Assembly (NCBI GenBank): GCA_964617665.1
Contig: CAZUAH010000169.1
Location: forward strand, 1-25,164
Direction of reading: 5' to 3'
DNA: 25,164 nt
Source: JADHUC01 sp964617665
GTDB lineage: Bacteria; Planctomycetota; Planctomycetia; Pirellulales; Pirellulaceae
Every line of letters begins with the position of its first letter. Position 1 is the first letter of the stretch. Made by a program: the position numbers and the translations under genes. This document shows, piece by piece, positions 9,001 through 13,598 of this stretch. The notes beneath the pieces were generated by a model that saw only the letters and a program-made list of their open reading frames with translations, had not been told where the DNA came from and did no database searches.

Positions 9001-9454
9001 CATGTGTCTCGTCACCGGTTGTCCACGGGCTGTAAATCAATTCCGGTACCACGCGGAGAATGTTGCCCTCGTACATGGCCAGCGTATCGGGATTCAAACC
9101 GTGCTCGGGTTTGAACTGGCACATTTTGAACGACGCCGACTTGTCGCGAATTTCATGACGCAACACGCCGAGGGTACCAAACGTGCGCAAGTGTTTGTCG
9201 CTCGCCTGCGGATCGGCTTTGGAAAGCTGTGAAGCGAGTTTGTCGATGAACGCTTGCTCGGGGTTGGCGGGGTAGAGCTTCTCGTACTTTTCCCAGGTCT
9301 TGGGCTGAGTCGTTTTGACGTACCGCAGGCAATCTTCGGTGTAGAGAGCCAGTTTCCGATCGTACTTCGCCGGTTCGCCCAGCTTCCAACCCCCCGCGAC
9401 CATTTGGTCGATGATGTCCTGTTGAAAAGCAGCTTCCTTCGAATCAGCGTTCAT
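6062..9454 (-). CDS. hsdR: Type I restriction enzyme R subunit carrying two translated REP pairs
   Basis: HsdR is the ATP-driven translocase and nuclease subunit of type I restriction systems. In 1130 residues the motifs come in the expected order: a PD-(D/E)XK nuclease (D190 and ELK at 204-206, in RIDLVLFVNGIPVATMELK), Walker A GSGKS with K371, DEAH at 481-484, and the SF2 box FTATPKSKTLELFG, followed by a long helical C-terminal part. I chose the ATG at 9454 because GGGAGG (9459-9464) precedes it; the frame stays open 36 codons further upstream, but only through a REP cluster. Two inverted REP pairs sit inside the gene without breaking the frame: about residues 151-175, just before the nuclease core, and about 506-526, between DEAH and the TATP box. 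Both add Gly/Pro/Ser-rich peptide to places where the family normally has a short loop. No hsdS accompanies the gene. Confidence 0.93.
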   Translation of the reverse strand: MNADSKEAAFQQDIIDQMVAGGWKLGEPAKYDRKLALYTEDCLRYVKTTQPKTWEKYEKLYPANPEQAFIDKLASQLSKADPQASDKHLRTFGTLGVLRHEIRDKSASFKMCQFKPEHGLNPDTLAMYEGNILRVVPELIYSPWTTGDETHEPQGDSPGSDTKDATEPGLSPKRLTPKTQDARAKKWRIDLVLFVNGIPVATMELKSEFKQAVENAIRQYKKTRLPKDPETNKPEPLLTFKRGALVHFAVSQYEAYMTTRLAGAETRFLPFNKGTKDGGAGNDSPKDIDDYATGYLWNEVLAPANLLQIIGRFIHLEIKAEEEWDGRKTKKETLIFPRYHQWDLVRSLVQASRDEGPGHKYLAQHSAGSGKSNSIAWTAHQLSSLYNDSGDKVFHSVIVVTDRTVLDDQLQDTIYQFEHADGVVGRINRDEGQGSKSEKLAAALESSQPIVIVTIQTFPHVLKAIESSVSLKERCYAIIADEAHSSQSGRTAGKLKEVLSTEAKNGHLGDSPGSENTKPGLSPKRLDAEEVEVTAEDALAASVEARRGSTNLSYYAFTATPKSKTLELFGRRPKPDEPASKQNKPEAFHVYSMRQAIEEDYILDVLKNYTSYKVAYNLAQKVAKPDYEVDAKKAKVRLGQWVRLHDYNIAQKVKVIVEHYRQTIMGLLNGHAKAMVVTGSRKEAVRYKLEFDKYIKKKRYSQLVALVAFSGEVEFKKNDPNAEGLLGERFTESGMNPGLKGRDMRRAFDTGEFNIMIVAKKFQTGFDQPKLCAMYVDKKLGGLECVQTLSRLNRTFPGKEDTYVLDFVNDPDEVLEAFQEYYETAKLLDVSDPNLIWDLYEKLRATGVFLWTEVTQFSEVFFVKSKSNAAISNVCRPAVERWRSRFQQAKAEYEKHKKLFEHAKSLDDPTFIANAEGEMKGAKKELDALGIFKADLVSFTRYYEFMSQIVDYDSTNLEKLNLYARHLAPLLREEAPEEDPIDLTSVGLSHYRLSKIKQQDLMLVKEGGEGIPGGYDIGKGKPRSKKEEWLSQIIARLNELFITDGLTDQDLINYAYTIRDKVRENERVMDQIANNSAEQALLGDFAGALDDAVMSSSEVHQNQMIQYLNSRELQSKFQRVIFDMLLAGGA
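7877..7939. repeat. REP family 1 inverted pair inside hsdR (distal)
   Basis: A forward unit (7877-7902) and a reverse unit (7915-7939) face each other across 12 bp. Each has the hairpin stem GGGC/GCCC with a GATA (or TATC) loop, an outer arm AGCCG pairing with CGGTT, and a three-base TTT/AAA bulge on one side. The reverse unit carries one change in its outer arm (AAATGGCC instead of AAACGGCT). Read with hsdR the pair codes for LGDSPG-SENTK-PGLSPKRL. The length keeps the hsdR frame open. Confidence 0.93.
8930..9002. repeat. REP family 1 inverted pair inside hsdR (proximal)
   Basis: A forward unit with a TTT bulge (8930-8955) and a reverse unit with a two-base bulge (8977-9002, CCCTGCGGCTCA end) are separated by 21 bp. 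In the hsdR frame they read GDSPG-SDTKDATE-PGLSPKRL. The pair mixes the two bulge subtypes and lies just upstream of the codons for the PD-(D/E)XK nuclease core. Confidence 0.93.
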
Positions 9455-9471
9455 ACGACCTCCCAAAAAAT

Positions 9472-9598
9472 GAGTCGTTTGGGCGATAGCCCCGGTTGAG
9501 CGGTTGTTGAGCCGCAGGGCGATAGCCCCGGTTCCTTCACGTACGCCGGTTCCTTCAGGCATCGCGGCACATAACCGGGGCTATCGCCCAAACGGCTC
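9472..9598. repeat. REP family 1 cluster between RAYT and hsdR (three units)
   Basis: There are forward units at 9472-9497 (TTT bulge) and 9509-9533 (CA bulge) and a reverse unit at 9573-9598 (AAA bulge). Between the second and third unit the 12-mer CCGGTTCCTTCA occurs twice (9528-9539 and 9546-9557), probably the stump of a deleted unit. The cluster lies directly upstream of the hsdR ribosome-binding site and downstream of the RAYT stop. Confidence 0.92.
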
Positions 9599-9623
9599 AG
9601 TTCTGCGCAAGCAAGTCCCTTTA

Positions 9624-10112
9624 TCATTTCCCACGCTCCATTCGTTCCTGTGCTTCACCAGCATACAAAATGGCTTGCTCTAGATCATCGTCGGTCTCTA
9701 GAAACTGAACATCACCTTTGGTTGTCCAAACTGGTCGATCCACGAAACGCGTGTCAATCTCTCTAATCCCGCGCGTGCAATTCGCTTTCAGTTGATCACG
9801 AACCTTGTCGCCTGAGTATCCGGGAGCCGTAACCACAACATGAACGTGGTTCGTCCTTGGGTTCACAACCCACAGTTTCCAACCGCGGTTCTCGCAATGG
9901 TACTCGACTTCCGATTCGACAACCTTTCGATGTTCCTCGGTTAGCAGAATGACATCGTGTTTCAATCGATCACGGTGCCATTGTTCGAGAAGTGGTTGGG
10001 GTGGTTGCTCGCCAGCATGTTTCTTTCGCCACCAACGCGAATCGCCCTGCAGGAACGTGCCGTACACAGTCCACGTGATGAAAAAGCCAACGGGTTCGTC
10101 AGTGATTTCCAT
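9624..10112 (-). CDS. REP-associated tyrosine transposase (RAYT, Y1/HUH family)
   Basis: This 162-residue protein has the single-domain form of IS200-like Y1 transposases. The HUH metal-binding motif is H89-V90-H91 (in TNHVHVVV), and Y150 (in AILYAGEAQ) is the likely nucleophile that cuts single-stranded DNA at the foot of a hairpin. RAYTs are single-copy domesticated relatives that are thought to mobilise REP palindromes. Here REP units flank the gene on both sides (9573-9598 and 10135-10160) and thirteen lie within 2.3 kb, which ties this enzyme to family 1. It sits exactly where hsdS would be expected, between hsdM and hsdR and on the same strand. The ATG at 10112 follows AGGA at acceptable spacing. 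The protein is complete, so activity is possible. Confidence 0.88.
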   Translation of the reverse strand: MEITDEPVGFFITWTVYGTFLQGDSRWWRKKHAGEQPPQPLLEQWHRDRLKHDVILLTEEHRKVVESEVEYHCENRGWKLWVVNPRTNHVHVVVTAPGYSGDKVRDQLKANCTRGIREIDTRFVDRPVWTTKGDVQFLETDDDLEQAILYAGEAQERMERGK

Positions 10113-10134
10113 GGAATATCCTGCACTCAGTATT

Positions 10135-10208
10135 CAGCCGTGTGGGCGATAGCCCCGGTTCTAGCCGCTGCATTATAAGACGGAACCGTGGCTATCGCCA
10201 AAACGGCT
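10135..10208. repeat. REP family 1 inverted pair upstream of RAYT
   Basis: The forward unit is at 10135-10160 (bulge TGT) and the reverse variant unit at 10184-10208. The variant has stem TGGC/GCCA instead of GGGC/GCCC, so both sides of one base pair have changed together and the hairpin is preserved. The pair lies between the RAYT start and the hsdM stop and may form the left boundary of the RAYT-carrying segment. Confidence 0.92.
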
Positions 10209-10228
10209 GAGGATCGTTCGAGGAATAA

Positions 10229-11374
10229 CTATCGAGATGAGCCGACGGGCGATAGCCCCGGTTTTTGGGCGGGTGATGTGTCGGAACCGGGGCTATCGCC
10301 CTGCGGCTCAGGGCAACCGGGGCTATCGCCCAAACGGCTGGAGGATGACGAATCGTAGTCTCGCATCTTGCTGATCAGGTGCATCAGGAACAGCAGCGAT
10401 CCGTCGCTGACTCGCGGCAGCCCCGGTCCAAAGCGGCCGTCAAACCCTTTCAATTTGTGCTCGTCTTTGACGTCTTTTTCGACTTTCTTCCAGTCGACGC
10501 CGAAGGGTGGATTGGACAGCATGTAGTCGAACCGGTCGGCATACAGTTGGTCGTCGCTGAGCGTGTTGCCCAGTTTGATGCGGCTGACGTCCTGGCCTTT
10601 GATCAACATGTCGCCTTTGCAGATCGCATAGCTCTCGGGGTTCAGTTCCTGACCAAAGGCACGCATCACCGCTTCGGGGTTCAGCTCGTGTACGTATTCC
10701 ATGCCGCTGGAAAGAAACCCGCCCGTCCCCGCCGTGGGATCGTAGATGGTGCGGATGATGCCCGATTCGGTCAGAGCGTCGTCGTCTTCCATGAAGACCA
10801 GCGAAGTGGTCAACCGGACGATGTCACGCGGCGTGAAGTGTTCTCCAGCGGTCTCGTTGCTGGATTCCGCAAACCGCCGGATCAATTCCTCGAACACCAG
10901 GCCCATGTCGTGATTGCTGATCGCTTTGGGACTGAGATCGGTTTTGGCAACCTTTTGCACGACTTTGTACAGCAGGTTGGCGTCCTGCAATTGTGCGATG
11001 AACTCACCGAACTTGAAATGCTCGAAGATTTCACGAGCGTCTTTGGAGAAACTGTCGACGTAGGTAATCAGGTTGCTCTTGACGTCGGCGCTGCCCAGCT
11101 TGGACAAGTCCATTGGCGAAGTGTTGTAGAACGACTGCTTGGCGGCCTTGAGCAAGAACTTCTCGCGAGCTTCCGCCTCCAGCTTTTTCATCCCCTTCAG
11201 TTTTTCAACCTGCTTCAAGACTTGCGGCTTTCGTGCCTCCAGCACGCATTCCAAACGACGCAAAATCGTGAATGGCAGAATCACTCGCCCATACTGGGAC
11301 TGCTTGAAATCACCACGCAGCAGGTCAGCGAGCGACCAAATGTAGGCGGCGGTCTGAGAGAAATTGGTTGTCAT
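10229..11374 (-). CDS. hsdM: Type I methyltransferase subunit HsdM, C-terminally truncated and ended by REP units
   Basis: HsdM methylates adenine in hemimethylated sites and, with HsdS, forms the core of a type I system. This 381-residue frame has the N-terminal helical domain (1-150), the SAM-binding motif I (DPTAGTGG from D212) and the catalytic NPPF at 288-291. After about residue 345 (LFLMHLISKMRDYD) the normal sequence stops. The last 36 residues are translated REP DNA (RLGDSPG ... GDSPG ... PGLSPVGSSR), ending at a TAG. Complete HsdM proteins usually exceed 480 residues, so the C-terminal region needed to contact DNA and HsdS is missing. No remnant of it was found in the 116 bp before the RAYT. 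The ATG at 11374 has only a weak AGAAG upstream. It is probably a pseudogene, unless the assembly is wrong here. Confidence 0.88.
   Translation of the reverse strand: MTTNFSQTAAYIWSLADLLRGDFKQSQYGRVILPFTILRRLECVLEARKPQVLKQVEKLKGMKKLEAEAREKFLLKAAKQSFYNTSPMDLSKLGSADVKSNLITYVDSFSKDAREIFEHFKFGEFIAQLQDANLLYKVVQKVAKTDLSPKAISNHDMGLVFEELIRRFAESSNETAGEHFTPRDIVRLTTSLVFMEDDDALTESGIIRTIYDPTAGTGGFLSSGMEYVHELNPEAVMRAFGQELNPESYAICKGDMLIKGQDVSRIKLGNTLSDDQLYADRFDYMLSNPPFGVDWKKVEKDVKDEHKLKGFDGRFGPGLPRVSDGSLLFLMHLISKMRDYDSSSSSRLGDSPGCPEPQGDSPGSDTSPAQKPGLSPVGSSR
10239..10339. repeat. REP family 1 triple forming the 3' end of hsdM
   Basis: There is a forward unit at 10239-10263 (two-base bulge, AC) and reverse units at 10285-10310 (two-base bulge) and 10315-10339 (AAA bulge), the last two only 4 bp apart. 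In the hsdM frame they read RLGDSPG, then GDSPG, then PGLSP, after which the frame stops at 10229. Confidence 0.93.
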
Positions 11375-11396
11375 GAAACTTCTTGTTCCGGAAAAC

Positions 11397-11490
11397 TAAG
11401 CACTCATGCAAGAGTTTTCAGTTAATTGAAGAAACCGTGGCTAGCGCCAAAACGGCTAATGAGGTCGAAAAACTCCTGCACGAGTGCTTA
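11397..11490. repeat. 22-bp imperfect inverted repeat enclosing a REP unit
   Basis: The left arm 11397-11418 (begins TAAGCACTCATGC) and the right arm 11469-11490 (ends GCACGAGTGCTTA) are complementary at 20 of 22 positions, with a 50-bp centre holding the diverged REP unit 11433-11457. The left arm starts 23 bases upstream of the hsdM ATG, so an hsdM transcript starting beyond it would carry this as a large leader hairpin. A decayed miniature element is the other reading. Confidence 0.8.
11433..11457 (-). repeat. Diverged REP family 1 unit
   Basis: This reverse-orientation copy reads AACCG, TGGC, TAGC, GCCA, AAA, CGGCT. It has the same TGGC/GCCA stem as the unit at 10184-10208, but its loop has changed from TATC to TAGC. 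The outer arm and AAA bulge are kept. It is the outermost family 1 unit seen in the window. Confidence 0.85.
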
Positions 11491-11906
11491 TCACAGAAGG
11501 ATGCGGCTTGGCGAGCAAGCCGACCAAAGCGGTTGCTCATTTGTGACGATTATCGCGTTTGCGAGTGTGGCTGTCACGTGCCCCTGTGTCGAGCCCTAGC
11601 CGCAATCAAGCATAGGGCTCTCAGATTGGAAGGGCAGGCGTTTTTGTGGATGGGCAGTGAACAAGCCAGACAGCCAAGGCGGCTTGCTATAGAATGGTCT
11701 CTTGGAGAAGACGACGATCGATGCCACGTGGTAGTGTAGATCAATGCGGGGCCACTGGCCCACGTTCTTGTGAGCGGCAAGGCGATAGTGTACGGCGTTT
11801 CGGCTCGCATACGAATCGGTGACTTAGAGCGTTCCGGCTAACTCTGGGTAAACTCCAAACTGTCGCTCGCTTAGCCAAGCCGACGCCGGATGAGCTACCC
11901 AACATC

Positions 11907-11956
11907 GTAGCTGCGTTCGCCAGGACGCGGAAACTTCCGCACTCTAGCGAGTGCGG
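11907..11956. repeat. REP family 2 double hairpin with GTAG head
   Basis: GTAG (11907-11910) is followed by a hairpin with GCGTTC and GGACGC around GCCA (one G-T pair), then a GGAAACTTCC centre, then a perfect 8-bp hairpin CCGCACTC/GAGTGCGG around TAGC (11937-11956). The second hairpin, read on the other strand, is a diverged copy of the first, so this is an inverted pair. A GTAG tetranucleotide before the stem is the known hallmark of many bacterial REP elements. It lies 50 bp before the sulfatase start. Confidence 0.8.
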
Positions 11957-12005
11957 CCAGGGATAGGCCCATTTTTTGCGAGTTGCCTTACAGGTCAGGA
12001 GCATC

Positions 12006-13490
12006 ATGAGACCAGCCATCCTCATTCTTGCCACGCTGCTGGCGTTTATGGCGGCCGGATTGCAGGCCGCCAATATGCACACGCCGGCACGTCCGAACGT
12101 TCTGATGATCATCGCCGACGATCTGAACGACTGGGTCGGCTGCCTGGGTGGGCATCCGGACGTGAAGACGCCGAATATCGATCGGCTGGCGCGGCGAGGG
12201 CTGCTGTTCGTCAACGCCCATTGCGCTGCGCCGGTATGCAATCCATCGCGCGTGGCGACGTTCACGGGACGACGTCCGAGCAGCACTGGTATATACAATA
12301 ACGCTCCCGTCTGGCACGAAGTCATGCCGGGCGTCGCCTCGATTCCACAGCACTTCAAGGCGAACGGCTACTACACGGCCGGTGGTGGCAAGGTCTACCA
12401 TCACATGCCTGGCTTCAACCGCCTGACCGACTGGAATGAGTACTTCGATCAGGTCTTCAACGGGCATTACCAGGCAAGGCTTTCCAGGGGAGAAGATGTG
12501 AACAACTTCGCGTGGCCGGACGGGTTTCCGCTGAACGGTTTGCCCGAAGTGAAAACGCTCGCTCGGCCGCCACGGAATGCGAGAGAGTTCGATTGGGGGC
12601 CTTTCGACAAGCCGGATAATGACATGGGAGACGGCCAGATGGTCCAATGGGCCGAGAGGTTCTTCGGCGATTCGCCCAAGCAACCGTTCTTTCTTGCCGC
12701 GGGCATCTACCGGCCTCACTTGCCCTGGTACGCGCCGCGCAAGCATTTCGAAATGTATCCTTCGGACGACATTACCCCGCCACCGGTAAAGGAAGATGAC
12801 CTGGACGACGTGCCCGAGGCCGGCCGCCGTATCGCCGAGCAGCGGCGTGGCGACTTCGAGTTGGTCAGGCGATCCGGGCAATACCAACGCATATTGCAGG
12901 CGTATCTGGCAAGTGTCACCTTCTGCGACGTGATGGTCGGACGGCTCTTGGATGCCCTGGATGCCAGTCCGGCGGCGAAGAACACGATCATCGTCTTCTG
13001 GTCGGATAACGGCTGGCACTTTGGCGAGAAGCAACACCTGCACAAGATGACACTGTGGGCCCGATCCACTCGCCTGCCATTGATCATTGTGGCGCCCGGC
13101 GTCACGCGTGCGGAAACTCACACATCGCGGCCGGTGAGTTTCGTCGATCTCTTTCCGACGTTGAACGAACTGTGCGCTCTGCCTCAGTCTGCGGAGTTGG
13201 AGGGCGCAAGCCTGGTGCCGCTCCTGAAAGACCCGAATCAAACTTGGGAGCGACCGGCACTAGTCACCTACTTGCAAGGCAATCACGCCGTCTGCAGCGA
13301 ACGTTGGCGTTACATCCGCTACGCCGACGGCGGCGAAGAACTCTACGATCAAGACAATGATCCGCACGAGTGGACGAATCTCGCTGAGGAGCCCAAGTTC
13401 ACCGCCGTGAAAGCGAAACTGGCAGAGTGGCTTCCGAGGACAGATGCCCCGGCCAAGACCAAACGCAAGAAAGGCGAGAAGAAGAAATGA
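12006..13490 (+). CDS. Secreted sulfatase, iduronate-2-sulfatase-like
   Basis: This enzyme of 494 residues should hydrolyse sulfate esters, probably on a polysaccharide, outside the cytoplasm. A signal peptide covers about residues 1-22 (MRPAILILATLLAFMAAGLQ then AA). The metal-binding DD pair is at 38-39 (NVLMIIADDL). C78 in CNPSR fits the CxPSR sulfatase signature, whose Cys is converted to formylglycine by a separate maturase. GGGKVYHH and WSDNGWHFGEKQHLHK (the second with metal/sulfate-binding residues) resemble the iduronate-2-sulfatase branch rather than the arylsulfatase A branch. The C-terminus ends in a Lys-rich tail (KTKRKKGEKKK). I chose the ATG at 12006, after CAGGAG, over the upstream frame because the signal peptide begins there. 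It converges with the esterase gene 108 bp away, across a REP family 2 hairpin. Confidence 0.92.
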   Translation: MRPAILILATLLAFMAAGLQAANMHTPARPNVLMIIADDLNDWVGCLGGHPDVKTPNIDRLARRGLLFVNAHCAAPVCNPSRVATFTGRRPSSTGIYNNAPVWHEVMPGVASIPQHFKANGYYTAGGGKVYHHMPGFNRLTDWNEYFDQVFNGHYQARLSRGEDVNNFAWPDGFPLNGLPEVKTLARPPRNAREFDWGPFDKPDNDMGDGQMVQWAERFFGDSPKQPFFLAAGIYRPHLPWYAPRKHFEMYPSDDITPPPVKEDDLDDVPEAGRRIAEQRRGDFELVRRSGQYQRILQAYLASVTFCDVMVGRLLDALDASPAAKNTIIVFWSDNGWHFGEKQHLHKMTLWARSTRLPLIIVAPGVTRAETHTSRPVSFVDLFPTLNELCALPQSAELEGASLVPLLKDPNQTWERPALVTYLQGNHAVCSERWRYIRYADGGEELYDQDNDPHEWTNLAEEPKFTAVKAKLAEWLPRTDAPAKTKRKKGEKKK

Positions 13491-13527
13491 ACACAAGGCC
13501 GTTTCAAAACACAAATCGGCCGTACCT

Positions 13528-13543
13528 GCGTTCGCCAGAACGC
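13528..13543 (+). repeat. Single REP family 2 hairpin between convergent genes
   Basis: GCGTTC and GAACGC pair perfectly around the GCCA loop. Compared with the copy at 11912 the single G-T pair is here a proper A-T pair. The head reads GTAC instead of GTAG. It is followed by GGTTCC (13545-13550), a hexamer that also borders several family 1 units. It lies between the ends of the sulfatase and esterase genes and could also slow transcription from either side. Confidence 0.7.
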
Positions 13544-13598
13544 GGGTTCCTTCCGGCATTCGACCGCACTGTGGAGACCGCCCCACAACAGAGGCCTT

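Larger units (their letters stand above)
11375..12005. other. Divergent spacer between hsdM and the sulfatase (631 bp) with several palindromes
   Basis: No convincing gene was found. A 118-codon plus-strand frame (11383-11739) spans the repeats below but matches no family and has no ribosome-binding site. The spacer holds a 22-bp imperfect inverted repeat (11397-11490) around a diverged REP family 1 unit, and a double hairpin of a second REP family (11907-11956). Both divergent promoters should lie here but could not be identified by eye. Confidence 0.6.

Noticed and set aside
9455..9562. Upstream start for HsdR (36 more residues)
   Set aside because: The extension is translated REP DNA, and GGGAGG stands at the right distance only before the ATG at 9454.
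7877..10339. Possible CRISPR array
   Set aside because: The repeats occur in both orientations, at irregular distances, within genes, and are hairpins next to a RAYT. There are no regular spacers and no cas genes.
11383..11739. Open frame of 118 codons upstream of the sulfatase
   Set aside because: It runs through the inverted repeat and the diverged REP, has no ribosome-binding site, no family resemblance and an odd composition.
11988..13241. 417-codon frame antisense to the sulfatase
   Set aside because: It is a shadow of the sulfatase, whose motifs and signal peptide are clear on the plus strand.
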